NCBI RefSeq assembly: GCF_000308615.1
Contig: NZ_BAGB01000068.1
Location: 310,001-374,000 of the forward strand
DNA from: Nocardia jiangxiensis NBRC 101359
GTDB taxonomy: Bacteria; Actinomycetota; Actinomycetes; Mycobacteriales; Mycobacteriaceae
Reading direction: 5' to 3'
DNA length: 64,000 bases
Shown: positions 44,146-52,439 of the stretch, piece by piece
Layout: each line of letters starts with the position of its first letter
How positions within the stretch are numbered: the first letter of the stretch is position 1
Translations under genes and position numbers: made by a program
The notes under the pieces: model-generated
The model's input: only the letters and a program-made list of their open reading frames with translations
Told to the model about the DNA's origin: nothing
Databases searched by the model: none

Positions 44146-44778
44146 ATGAACATCTTCCAGACCCCGAACCCGATCGCCGTCGTCGTCGATGTCCTGTCCG
44201 CGACCGTGAACGTGATCGCCTCGGACCGCACCGACACCATCGTCCAGGTCCACCCCGCCGACGAGTCCAAGAAGGCCGACGTGCGCGCCGCCGCGCAGAC
44301 CCAGGTCGACTTCGCCGCGGGCACCCTGACCGTGACGACCCCGAAGGACTGGCGCACCTACTCCCCCTTCGGCGGCAACCCCACCATCGAGGTGACCATC
44401 GAGGTTCCCACCGGCTCCCAGCTGAGGGGCAACGCCGGAGTGGGCCGCCTGCGGGGCACCGGCGAATTCGGCGAATGCCGGCTGGAGATCGCCGCGGGTG
44501 ACATCTTCGTCGACCGCCCGCTCGGCTCGGTCACCGCCAAGACCTCCTGCGGCGACATCCGCATCGGTGCGGCAGCCCGCGGAGACATCCGGCTGGAAAC
44601 CTCCATGGGCGAGCTCGAGGTCGGCATCCGTCCGGGCAGCGCGGTGAACGTGCAGACCAACACCATGAAGGGCAACGTGCAGAACCAGCTGGGACCGGTC
44701 GCGGACGCCAGCGGCGACACCGTGCAGGTGTACGCGCGCAGCGCGATGGGCAACATCACCATCCACCACGCCGCCTAG
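44146..44778 (+). CDS. DUF4097-family beta-strand-repeat protein
   Basis: 210 residues from ATG 44146, with AAGGAG at 44133-44138. After a short N-terminus (FQTPNPIAVVVDVLSATVNV) the sequence is a series of short strands with turns: GRLRGTGEFGECRLEIAAGD, VTAKTSCGDIRIGAA, RLETSMGELEVG, NVQTNTMKGNVQN. This is the DUF4097 pattern, probably a right-handed beta helix. There is no signal peptide or membrane segment, so it is likely cytoplasmic. In actinobacteria this family is often linked to DrrAB-type exporters and their regulators. The function is unknown; the shared SARP element ties it to the exporter at 39070. Confidence 0.85.
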   Translation: MNIFQTPNPIAVVVDVLSATVNVIASDRTDTIVQVHPADESKKADVRAAAQTQVDFAAGTLTVTTPKDWRTYSPFGGNPTIEVTIEVPTGSQLRGNAGVGRLRGTGEFGECRLEIAAGDIFVDRPLGSVTAKTSCGDIRIGAAARGDIRLETSMGELEVGIRPGSAVNVQTNTMKGNVQNQLGPVADASGDTVQVYARSAMGNITIHHAA

Positions 44779-44878
44779 TGCGCCCGGCACCTCCGCAGGC
44801 GGGTGCGCGACGCGCGTCAGCGTCGGCACCCGCCTCTGGAAACGGCCTCGAGCAGGATGAACATCGCCCCACCCGGCA

Positions 44879-44924
44879 TGTCAGGTCCGTATCAGGCCGG
44901 TATCAGCCGACCCGGCGACAGTAT
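44879..44924 (+). promoter_or_regulatory. SARP-type promoter element, copy 3 (ferredoxin-P450 unit)
   Basis: Repeats TGTCAGG (44879), TATCAGG (44890) and TATCAGC (44901) are spaced 11 and 11; the outermost repeat of copies 1 and 2 is missing. CAGTAT (44919-44924) again lies 18 bases after the last repeat start, and an ATG follows after 4 bases, exactly as in copy 1. Confidence 0.7.
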
Positions 44925-44928
44925 TCCC

Positions 44929-45069
44929 ATGAACAGCTCAGCAATCGCGGCGACCGGGCCGCGGAAGGCGTACGGGCACACAATGATCCGCAACGACGCG
45001 GAGATGCGCAACGACGCGCTCGCCATCTGCCGCACGCCCTCGCGCCCGGTCGCCGGGGAGAAGGGGTGA
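44929..45069 (+). pseudogene. Duplicated 5' fragment of the drrA-like gene
   Basis: The frame from ATG 44929 reads MNSSAIAATGPRKAYGH, clearly related to MNMAITASGLRKSYGDK at the start of the ATPase gene at 39070. The DNA match extends through the promoter. After about 17 codons similarity ends and 29 unrelated codons run to a TGA at 45067-45069, 4 bases before the ferredoxin ATG. It is either a decayed fragment or a 46-codon leader peptide that couples translation to the ferredoxin gene. Confidence 0.65.
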
Positions 45070-45073
45070 GCCC

Positions 45074-45259
45074 ATGGAACTCAGGGTGGACCGGGAGCGC
45101 TGCATCGGCGCCGGAATGTGCGTACTGACCGCCCCCGGAGCATTCGGCCAGGACACCGCGGACGGCCGGGTGATCCTGCTGCGCGACCCGGCCGAGCCCG
45201 AGGCCGTCCGCGAGGCCGTCCGGGTGTGCCCGTCCGGCGCGATCACCATCGTCGAATAA
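45074..45259 (+). CDS. 3Fe-4S ferredoxin, P450 redox partner
   Basis: 61 residues. ERCIGAGMCVLTAPGAF and VRVCPSGAI give the CxxxxxC...CP pattern of small [3Fe-4S] ferredoxins that donate electrons to bacterial cytochromes P450. The P450 gene starts 22 bases downstream. Length and the DTADGRV insertion are typical. Expression is probably from SARP element 3 through the short upstream frame. Confidence 0.9.
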   Translation: MELRVDRERCIGAGMCVLTAPGAFGQDTADGRVILLRDPAEPEAVREAVRVCPSGAITIVE

Positions 45260-45281
45260 TCGTCACGTAAGGAAAACCCCG

Positions 45282-46508
45282 ATGAGTCAAGCAGATTCGA
45301 TCCCCCACGGCCTCGCCACCGACCGCGACGCGGGCCCCTTCAACCCGCCCAGCGGTACCACGCGGCTGCGCGAGACCCGCCCCGTCAGTCCCATCGTCTT
45401 CCCCGACGGTCACCAGGGCTGGATCGTCACCGGTTACGAGGCGCTGCGCACGCTCATGGCCGACACCCGGTTCAGCTCCCGCCAGGACATCGGTGTTCTC
45501 CACACGCTGGAGGACCTGCCCGGCCTGCCCGTCGACCGGGAACCGTCCCCGCAGATCCCGGGCGTATTCATCGCGATGGATCCGCCGGACCACACCCGGC
45601 TGCGGCGCAAGCTCACCGGCGCCTTCACCGTCCGGCGCATGAAACAGCTCGAGGACCACATCGTCGAGGTCGTCGAGCGGCAGCTGGACCACCTGGCGAG
45701 CCTGACCCCGCCGGTCGACCTGGTCGAGGAGTTCGCACTGCCGGTGCCTTCACTGGTGATCTGCGAACTGCTCGGAGTTCCCTACGCGGATCGCAGGACC
45801 TTCCAGGCGAATTCGGCCAAGTTCCTGATCAAGGACCAGCCGATCGAGGAGAAGATGGCGGCGTACGGCGCGCTGACCACCTATCTCGCCGAACTGGTCA
45901 TGAGCAAGCGCGCCGACCCGGGCGAGGATATTCTGTCCGACCTGGCCCGCCAGGACGACCTGTCGATCGAGGAGCTCACCGGCATCGCCTTCCTGCTGCT
46001 GCTCGCGGGTCACGAGACCACCGCGAACATGTTGGGGCTGGGCACCTTTGCGCTCCTGGAGCACCCCGGGCAAGCCGCCGAACTTCGCGCCGACCCGGAT
46101 CTGATGCCCGGCGCCGTCGAGGAGCTCATGCGCTATCTGTCCGTCGTCGACATCCTCTACCGCTACGCCGTCGAGGACATCGAGCTCGGCGGCGAAACGA
46201 TCGCCAAGGGATCGACCGTCGTCATCTCGACGCTGGCCGCCAACCACGACCCGCACCGCTTCGACAACCCCGACACCCTGGACATCCACCGCACCGCCCG
46301 CGGCCACCTGTCCTTCGGCCACGGCGTCCACCAGTGCCTCGGCCAGCAGCTGGCCCGCATCGAGATGCGCGCCGGCTTCCAGGGACTGCTGCGCCGCTTC
46401 CCCACCCTCGCACTGGCCATCCCCGCCGAGGACGTGAAGCTCCGCACCGACATGAACATCTACGGCGTGCACGAACTGCCGGTCACCTGGACCGACACGG
46501 CCGAATAA
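45282..46508 (+). CDS. Cytochrome P450 (CYP105-like)
   Basis: 408 residues, normal for a soluble bacterial P450. The I-helix oxygen-binding motif is LLLLAGHETTAN, the K-helix has EELMRYLS, and the heme loop is FGHGVHQCLGQQLAR with Cys352 as the axial ligand. Early segments AMDPPDHTRLRRKLTGAFTVRRMK and the overall pattern suggest the CYP105 group, which hydroxylates many small molecules. It is encoded directly after its ferredoxin and ends in a strong terminator hairpin. Within the SARP regulon it may tailor or detoxify the compound handled by the DrrAB exporter; the substrate is unknown. Confidence 0.9.
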   Translation: MSQADSIPHGLATDRDAGPFNPPSGTTRLRETRPVSPIVFPDGHQGWIVTGYEALRTLMADTRFSSRQDIGVLHTLEDLPGLPVDREPSPQIPGVFIAMDPPDHTRLRRKLTGAFTVRRMKQLEDHIVEVVERQLDHLASLTPPVDLVEEFALPVPSLVICELLGVPYADRRTFQANSAKFLIKDQPIEEKMAAYGALTTYLAELVMSKRADPGEDILSDLARQDDLSIEELTGIAFLLLLAGHETTANMLGLGTFALLEHPGQAAELRADPDLMPGAVEELMRYLSVVDILYRYAVEDIELGGETIAKGSTVVISTLAANHDPHRFDNPDTLDIHRTARGHLSFGHGVHQCLGQQLARIEMRAGFQGLLRRFPTLALAIPAEDVKLRTDMNIYGVHELPVTWTDTAE

Positions 46509-46522
46509 CCCGATACGCCAAC

Positions 46523-46558
46523 TTCAGGGCGGTGGATCCGAGGGATCCCCGCCCTGAA
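46523..46558 (+). terminator. Terminator hairpin after the P450 gene
   Basis: TTCAGGGCGG pairs perfectly with CCGCCCTGAA, and the interior adds a GGATCC/GGATCC stem around a gag loop, for about 16 bp with one bulged base. The U-tract is weak (CTTCTG), as usual in high-GC actinobacteria. Confidence 0.75.
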
Positions 46559-46721
46559 CTTCTGTGCCAACGAATTACACCGCCGAGCTGCTCCCCGGCG
46601 AAGTGCTCACCACCCGAGAACTGGCCCTACGCCCCCACCCAGCCTGCCCAGCCATCAACGCTGACCTCCCCGTTTTCGCGATCCGCCACCGAGACGATAG
46701 ACTCGCACAGCCGAAAGGTAC

Positions 46722-46797
46722 GCCGCCTTAGCTCAGTCGGTAGAGCGCTTCACTCGTAATGAAAAGGTCGGGGGTTCGATTCCCCCAGGCGGCTCCA
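46722..46797 (+). tRNA. tRNA-Thr (anticodon CGT)
   Basis: Full cloverleaf: acceptor GCCGCCT/AGGCGGC, D arm GCTC...GAGC with AGTCGGTA loop, anticodon loop CTCGTAA (CGT, reading ACG), T arm GGGGG-TTCGATT-CCCCC, and an encoded CCA end. It closely resembles the mycobacterial tRNA-Thr(CGT). The outermost anticodon-stem pair is a C-A mismatch. Confidence 0.95.
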
Positions 46798-47207
46798 TTT
46801 TCCCTGGTCGATCCTGGTTCAAGAGTCGATTATGTCGACGCGGACTGCCGAGATTCCTGCAAGATCCCAATCACTTCCCTCCGCGTGCAGATGGACACTC
46901 TCCGCCGACAGCACGCGTCAGCGCATCGGCGGCAGCTTCGTGCGCCCTCGCCCGATACAGCGCCGTTGAGTCATGGCCAGGTCACCATCATCCCGCCGCA
47001 CTCGAACCGTCGCGCGGCAACTCCGGCCAGATCGCGCACAGGAACCACCGCTCCCGCCAGCACCCCCACCCCCTGGGAACATTCCACAAAACTATGACAC
47101 ATCATTCTGTGGTATGTACCATCAAACTGTGGCATATTGAACCGGCCGGAGAACTACATCGAGCGCTGCCGCCCAGGTAGCGCGGACGTTTTCGCGATGG
47201 AGAGCGG
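46798..47207. promoter_or_regulatory. Regulatory region upstream of the flavoprotein/exporter operon
   Basis: About 410 bases without a convincing gene. Near the operon end are a perfect palindrome TGGTATGTACCA (47110-47121) and a CTGTGG(T/C)AT direct repeat (47106 and 47127) about one to two helical turns apart, in an AT-richer patch. These could bind a repressor, but no regulator gene adjoins the operon. Confidence 0.45.
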
Positions 47208-48347
47208 ATGACCACATTCAGCACACCTCCCGCCGATGCCGGGGCCGTAGCGGTGCAGGAGCTCTGCCGGGCCGCGGAGGCACACCGAGAGTTCGGGGAC
47301 AGATACGGGACGTTGCATCCGAAGGTGTGGCAGGAGTTGGAGGATTCCGCGCTGCCGCGCGCTGCGTTGCCGAAGCAGTTCGGCGGGCTCGAGTGGTCGG
47401 TGCCGCAGCTGTTGGAGGCGGTGCGCGAGGTTTCCGTCGCCGATCCGGCCACCGGGTGGGTGGCTGCGATCAACGGTCCGGCCGGGGCGTTTCTGTCTCG
47501 CCTATCTCCTTCTGTCGCAGGTGATTTCGCCGACCGCCGCCTGGTGATCGGCGGCTCCTCGGTACCTGTCGGCACCGCCGTCCGGCACGGTACGAGGGTT
47601 CGGCTGCGGGGACGCTGGCCGCTGGTCACCGGTGCGCCGTCGATGACCCTGGCTGCGCTCGCGGCTCCCGCGATGGAATCCGACGGAGTCTCGGGCACCC
47701 GGTGGTGGCTGGTCCCGCCGTCGGCATTGGTTATCGAAAAGGACTGGGACGCATTGGGTTTGCGCGGTAGTGCGTCCTACACACTCGGCTGTGACACCGT
47801 GGTGCCGAGCGGACACAGCGTCGACCTGACCGCACCACCGAACATCGACGCGCCGATGTTCCGATACCCGCTCTACAGCCTGTTGGCCGGGTGTATCGCG
47901 GAGGTCGCACGGGCGACCGCGGACCGCGCACTCGCTGCCTTCGCGAACCTGGCCGCTTCCACCCGCACCCGTTACGGGGCCGGACCGCTCGCCGAACAAC
48001 CCGTCGCGCAGGCGGCATACGCCCGCGCGCACGGACGTGTGCAAGCCGCGGCGGCGTTGCTCGACAGCGCCACGACGCTCGCGTGGTCCAGCGCGCAGGT
48101 CGGCGAGGTTCCCACCGAGCAGGTGGCGCTGCTGCGCTCGGCCTGCTGTCAGATGGTCGATACCGCGCAGGAGGTGTGCCGCGACCTGTTCGAGGCCGGT
48201 GGCTCCGCGGCGATCCACCGGCGCAACGGACTCGAGGGATGCTGGCGCGACACCGTGGTGATCGCCCGCCACGCCCTGGTCGCGGCGCGCGGACGACAAC
48301 TCGTCGGCGCGCATCACCTCACTTCCACTGCAGCCAAGGACCTGTGA
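47208..48347 (+). CDS. Acyl-CoA-dehydrogenase-fold flavoprotein (group D monooxygenase-like)
   Basis: 379 residues. The N-terminal helices (LHPKVWQELEDSALPRAALP, KQFGGLEW) and DPATGWVAAINGPAGAF, followed by GRWPLVTGAPS and WDALGLRGSASYTL, match the acyl-CoA-dehydrogenase fold as used by two-component flavin monooxygenases such as HsaA and by related oxidases. The catalytic Glu of true acyl-CoA dehydrogenases is not evident. It heads an operon with an MFS exporter (4-base overlap) and a luciferase-like oxidoreductase. A role in oxidising and exporting a small aromatic or antibiotic-like compound is plausible but inferred. Confidence 0.75.
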   Translation: MTTFSTPPADAGAVAVQELCRAAEAHREFGDRYGTLHPKVWQELEDSALPRAALPKQFGGLEWSVPQLLEAVREVSVADPATGWVAAINGPAGAFLSRLSPSVAGDFADRRLVIGGSSVPVGTAVRHGTRVRLRGRWPLVTGAPSMTLAALAAPAMESDGVSGTRWWLVPPSALVIEKDWDALGLRGSASYTLGCDTVVPSGHSVDLTAPPNIDAPMFRYPLYSLLAGCIAEVARATADRALAAFANLAASTRTRYGAGPLAEQPVAQAAYARAHGRVQAAAALLDSATTLAWSSAQVGEVPTEQVALLRSACCQMVDTAQEVCRDLFEAGGSAAIHRRNGLEGCWRDTVVIARHALVAARGRQLVGAHHLTSTAAKDL

Positions 48348-49780
48348 CGGTGCGGTCCGCTCCAGCGCTACCCGCGCCACCGTCCGCCGCCCCAACCCGA
48401 GCATCCAGCTGGACCCTGGTCGCGCTGTGCCTCGGCTTCTCCCTGGTGACCTTCGACAACACCGTCGTCACGGTGGGCCTGCCGCAGATGCAACAGCAAC
48501 TCGGCATCGGCGCCGAGGTCGCACTCTGGATCGTGGACGCGTACATGGTGGCCTTCACGGCGCTCCTGCTCATCGGCGGCTCACTCGCCGACCGATGGGG
48601 AGCCAGACGCGTGTACCTGAACGGAACCGCACTGATCGCCGCAGGCTCGGCATTATGCGCGGTCGCCGACTCGGGCGGACTGCTCATCATCGGCCGGGCG
48701 CTGCAAGGAATCGGTGCGGCGGCGGTGATGCCCGGCTCCCTGGCGTTGATCAAATCCAGCTACACCGACGACCGGCATCAGGCTCGCGCGGTCGTCATCT
48801 GGACGACGGCCGGCAGCGCCGCCGCGGTCGCGGGACTCGTCTGCAGCGGTGCGCTCGTCTCCGCCTTCGGCTGGCGAAGTCTGTTCTGGACGAATCTGGC
48901 CGTCGCCGTTCTAACGCTCGCCCTGTCCGGACTGTGCTTGCGCGAAGCGCCGACCGTGCACAACCGACTGAACCTGTTGAGCCAAGGCGTATTTCTCGCC
49001 GCCCTGACATCCTTCGTGGCAGGTGTGATCGAGTGGGGAGCATCGAGTACGGATTCGCTCACGGGTCCGGTCCTCATGGCAGTCGGTCTGGCGCTCGCCG
49101 TGGGCTTCACCGTCGTCGAACGCCGATACCCCAGCCCCGCACTGCAACTGTCACTGCTGCGTCGTCCGGACGCCCGCGCCGCCACGACAGTGGCATTCGT
49201 GGTCAACTTCGGTTTCTACGGACAACTCTTCCTGACGGCCGGATTTCTCCAGCGAGTCGAGGGATTCTCGCCCCTGCAAACCAGTCTCGTGATCACGGTC
49301 GAAGCGGTCGGGGCGGTGTTCGGTTCACCGTGCGGCAGTTGGATCGCCGAACGCTCTTCGTACCGCATCGCCATGCTCACCGGACTGCTGGTCATCGCAG
49401 GCGGAATGCTCGTCATGGCGACGGGCGTATGGACTCACACACTGGAACTCACGGCCGGGTCGTCGTTCTTCGTAGGTCTCGGCGTCGACCTCGCGATCGC
49501 CTCGGCGACAGCGGATATGCTGCGCGTCGCGTCCACCGGCCGCGCCGGGGCCGCATCGGCCCTGCTGACGGTGTCCCGCCAGGTCGGCAGCGCGATCGGC
49601 GTCGCCGTGCTCGGTGTGGCAGGGGCGGCGAGCGCCCCATCGGCAACCGGTTCCTCTCGCGCGTTGATCATCGCCGCGCTGAGTTGTGCGGTGGCCGCAT
49701 ACCTCATCCGACGGACAGGCACCGCACGATTCCACGGCCGACTCGGTGACCGGCCCGCGACTCCCGCAACAAGCAGGTGA
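48344..49780 (+). CDS. MFS drug exporter, DHA2 (EmrB/QacA) family
   Basis: 478 residues if translation starts at the GTG overlapping the previous stop (GTGA, 48344); a second GTG at 48350 is possible. The first segment contains LVTFDNTVVTVGLPQMQQQL (motif D1 of DHA2 pumps), GSLADRWGARRVYL is motif A, and ALQGIGAAAVMPGSLALI is motif B. About 14 hydrophobic segments are visible, as expected for the 14-TMS family. It exports lipophilic compounds using the proton gradient and is probably translationally coupled to the flavoprotein upstream. Confidence 0.9.
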   Translation: MTVRSAPALPAPPSAAPTRASSWTLVALCLGFSLVTFDNTVVTVGLPQMQQQLGIGAEVALWIVDAYMVAFTALLLIGGSLADRWGARRVYLNGTALIAAGSALCAVADSGGLLIIGRALQGIGAAAVMPGSLALIKSSYTDDRHQARAVVIWTTAGSAAAVAGLVCSGALVSAFGWRSLFWTNLAVAVLTLALSGLCLREAPTVHNRLNLLSQGVFLAALTSFVAGVIEWGASSTDSLTGPVLMAVGLALAVGFTVVERRYPSPALQLSLLRRPDARAATTVAFVVNFGFYGQLFLTAGFLQRVEGFSPLQTSLVITVEAVGAVFGSPCGSWIAERSSYRIAMLTGLLVIAGGMLVMATGVWTHTLELTAGSSFFVGLGVDLAIASATADMLRVASTGRAGAASALLTVSRQVGSAIGVAVLGVAGAASAPSATGSSRALIIAALSCAVAAYLIRRTGTARFHGRLGDRPATPATSR

Positions 49781-49783
49781 GAG

Positions 49784-50782
49784 ATGAAGATATCGATCCG
49801 CGTCAACAACGACCTGTCCTACGACGAACTCCTGCAACTGGTTTCGGCCGCCGAAGCGGCAGATGTGGACCAGATCTGGGTATCGCACGATCTGCTGCTG
49901 CGTTCCGCGCCGGTGCTGATGGGCGCTCTCGCCGCACGGACCGAACGCATCCACCTCGGCATCGGCATCATGAATCCGTACACGGTGCACACCACCGAGA
50001 TCGCGATGGTGGCCGCCACCGCCCAGGAGGTCTCCGGCGGCAGATTCGCCCTCGGAGTGAGCGCGGGTGCGACCGACTTCCTCGGCTGGGCCGGACTCGA
50101 GCGCCGACGACCGATGACGACGGTGCGACAGTCGGTGACAGCGTTGCGAGCCCTGTTGGGGCACAACGACATAGCCGAAGACGACCTACCGGACTGGTGG
50201 AGCAGTTCGTTCTCGCTTCGTTTCCCTCCGACGAGCCCGGTACCGGTATACATCGGCGCGACGGGACCACAGATGCGCCGGCTGGCCGGCCGGATCGCCG
50301 ACGGAGCACTCCCCCTGCTCCCCTGCCCGGACCTGTTCGGCAAGATCAGCGCCGATATCCACAGCGGCCTCCGCGACGCCGACCGCGACAGCGCCGCATT
50401 CGATCTACCGGCATGCATCTGGGTATCGGTCGGCGAACGCGACGCAGCGCGCCGGGCACTGGCCGAGAAACTCGCCTACTACGGCCAGTCCTTCTCCCCG
50501 GACCATCTGGCCCCGGCGGGCCTACGCCCCATCGACTTCCATGAGGCCGGAAGATACGCTCGCGCAGGGGATCTCGGAAAGGCCGTGGAATTCATCGACG
50601 ACCGGATGATGCGTCTCGCCGTGGTCGGATCACCCGAGGAGGTGATCGAGGGGTGTCTCGAGTTGCGCGAACTCGGTGCCCGACACGTTTCGTTCGGTCC
50701 ACCCCTCGGCCCGGATCCCCTTGCCGCACTTGCAAAACTGGGACGCTCGGTCATTCCGGCACTGCGTTCGGCGACGTCGTGA
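49784..50782 (+). CDS. Luciferase-like monooxygenase / F420-dependent oxidoreductase (LLM class)
   Basis: 332 residues, starting at the ATG 4 bases after the exporter stop with GTGAGAG as a weak ribosome site. The TIM-barrel pattern of the LLM class is visible: ISIRVNNDLSYDELLQLVSAAE, IWVSHDLLLRSAP, RIHLGIGIMNPYTVHTTEIAMVAAT, GRFALGVSAG and VPVYIGATGPQMRRLAGRIADG, the last as in F420-dependent methylene-H4MPT reductase-like enzymes. It most likely uses F420 or FMN; the substrate is unknown. Co-transcription with the flavoprotein and exporter suggests a shared pathway. Confidence 0.85.
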   Translation: MKISIRVNNDLSYDELLQLVSAAEAADVDQIWVSHDLLLRSAPVLMGALAARTERIHLGIGIMNPYTVHTTEIAMVAATAQEVSGGRFALGVSAGATDFLGWAGLERRRPMTTVRQSVTALRALLGHNDIAEDDLPDWWSSSFSLRFPPTSPVPVYIGATGPQMRRLAGRIADGALPLLPCPDLFGKISADIHSGLRDADRDSAAFDLPACIWVSVGERDAARRALAEKLAYYGQSFSPDHLAPAGLRPIDFHEAGRYARAGDLGKAVEFIDDRMMRLAVVGSPEEVIEGCLELRELGARHVSFGPPLGPDPLAALAKLGRSVIPALRSATS

Positions 50783-51667
50783 TCAGCCAGGTCCATCGCT
50801 CGCGGCGGCGAGCAGCGGCACCACCAGATCGCTGATCGGCGTCGGGATACCGTGGGCCCGTCCGCGACGCAGCACGACACCATTGCGCACGTCCCATTCG
50901 AGCGGCCGATCGGCTTCACGGTCGGCGAGGATGGAAGTGCCCATATCGGCCGGGTAGGCCCGAAACCCGTCGACGATCTCCTGCGGCAAGTCATCGCTCA
51001 GCGCCGCGCCGTCGGCTCGGGCAACCTCGAGACACTCTCGGAGATAAGCCAGGGACAGTTCGGCGATATCGCCCCTGGCGAACATCCCGGAGCGCCGCCC
51101 CGTCAGAACCATCAATCCGGCGACCGCGTTCTGCAACAGCTTGCGCCACGCCACGGACTTGAAGTCCGCGGCCAGTTCGACCGAGCACCGCGTGCCACCC
51201 AGAGTCTGGACCACCACACGAGACGCCGATGTGTCCGGCAGGGTCAGGCGCGCCTCGCCACGCAACCACACCGAACCGTCGGACTGGGTCTGAGCGGGAA
51301 ACCACACCACCGAGGGGATGACCCGAGCACCGCAGACATACGGCCCGACAACCGATTCCTGCTCGACACCGTTCTGGAGAACACAGACGACAGTGTCCGG
51401 ACCGCACAATGCCTTCAACCATGACGCTGCCGCCTCGACCTGCGTCGACTTGACGGCGAGGAAGACGAGATCGGCCGCCCCGTCGACCTGTGCCGGGTCG
51501 ATCTGCACAGGCCCCGGCACGACGACCCGGCCGCCCTCCACCTGCAACTCGAGGTTTTCACGCGCGGTCCGACCACACATCCTCGGCGTCCGGCCGACCT
51601 CGTGCAGCGCCGCCGTCACGGTCGTGCCGATCGCCCCCGGCCCCACAACGGCGACGGTTGGATTCAT
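50783..51667 (-). CDS. Ketopantoate reductase-like (ApbA/PanE family) oxidoreductase
   Basis: 294 residues from ATG 51667, which has GAGGGAGAGG nine bases upstream. The N-terminus TVAVVGPGAIGTTVTAALHE is a Rossmann GxGxxG. FLAVKSTQ, LQNGVEQE and the C-terminal helical part with AWRKLLQNAVAG (catalytic-Lys region of PanE) and GIPTP follow. The family reduces 2-oxo acids such as ketopantoate; many paralogues have other substrates. It is convergent with the LLM gene with no gap (stops abut), so it may be independently transcribed. Confidence 0.85.
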   Translation of the reverse strand: MNPTVAVVGPGAIGTTVTAALHEVGRTPRMCGRTARENLELQVEGGRVVVPGPVQIDPAQVDGAADLVFLAVKSTQVEAAASWLKALCGPDTVVCVLQNGVEQESVVGPYVCGARVIPSVVWFPAQTQSDGSVWLRGEARLTLPDTSASRVVVQTLGGTRCSVELAADFKSVAWRKLLQNAVAGLMVLTGRRSGMFARGDIAELSLAYLRECLEVARADGAALSDDLPQEIVDGFRAYPADMGTSILADREADRPLEWDVRNGVVLRRGRAHGIPTPISDLVVPLLAAASDGPG

Positions 51668-51813
51668 CGACAACATCCTCTCCCTCGAGTGGTCCCGGCC
51701 TCGCACCCGGCCGAGCAGGCCCTTGTGTCTCGGACAGATCGTCTACCGAGGTTAGGCAACTCGCGCCGCCACCCCTTGGCCCGACCCAGTGAAACCCCGC
51801 ACCACGAACCGGA

Positions 51814-52278
51814 TCACAGACCTGTGTGTCGGGATATGAAGGTTCGGTAGGCGAGCCAGATCATGAACGCCTGGTGGTCGAGCGGGACGACCGGCGCGAG
51901 GGAGAGCCACTGGCGGTGAATGAAGATGGCGGTGAACCAGCCGTCGCCCAAGGGTTCGCCCTGTTCGGTGACGGTGTAGCGGTCGCCTCTGCCCTGCACC
52001 ATCTGGTAGCGGCGGTCTGCTGCCTGAATTCTCCAGTCGTACCGCGCGAGGTGGGTGGTGACGGCTGTCATCGTCGCCGAGGCCGGAGGTGGCGCCAACG
52101 GGTCGGCATCTGGGGGGACAGGGTGGGCGCGGATATCGACGTTGGAGTGGTTGCGGAAAGTCATTGTCGCCGTCGGCAGATCCGCGATGGCACGATGCCC
52201 TCGTTCCCGGAGAACGCCGACAGGCCGGTCGTCGTGAGTCAATTCCAGACGACGCCACCTGGCCCGCGCTACCAGCAT
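51814..52278 (-). CDS. Hypothetical protein
   Basis: 154 residues from an ATG at 52278 (MLVARARWRRLELTHDDRPV); the frame is open to 52347 but the extension is Arg/Pro-rich and unconvincing. The C-terminal part (YQMVQGRGDRYTVTEQGE, GWFTAIFIHRQWLSLAPVVP, then HQAFMIWLAYRTFI) looks like a small beta barrel ending in a hydrophobic helix, in the style of actinobacterial scramblase/LURP-like proteins. I do not recognise a family. It sits alone between two divergently organised units. Confidence 0.6.
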   Translation of the reverse strand: MLVARARWRRLELTHDDRPVGVLRERGHRAIADLPTATMTFRNHSNVDIRAHPVPPDADPLAPPPASATMTAVTTHLARYDWRIQAADRRYQMVQGRGDRYTVTEQGEPLGDGWFTAIFIHRQWLSLAPVVPLDHQAFMIWLAYRTFISRHTGL

Positions 52279-52439
52279 GCGCCGACGATAACGCGACGGC
52301 GCTGTCGGCAGCACGCGAGTTTCCTGCGCTCTCGGCGAGATGTTCACGGCCTCGGCGAGCGTGGCGCGTCGGTGACGGCCAGTGGCATACGGATTCGATG
52401 CACGTTACATTTCTGCGGGATGTAGCGAAAGGAGATCCG

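Noticed and set aside
46722..46797. tRNA-Thr as integration site of a mobile element
   Set aside because: No second copy of the tRNA 3' end and no integrase or transposase gene appear in the window.
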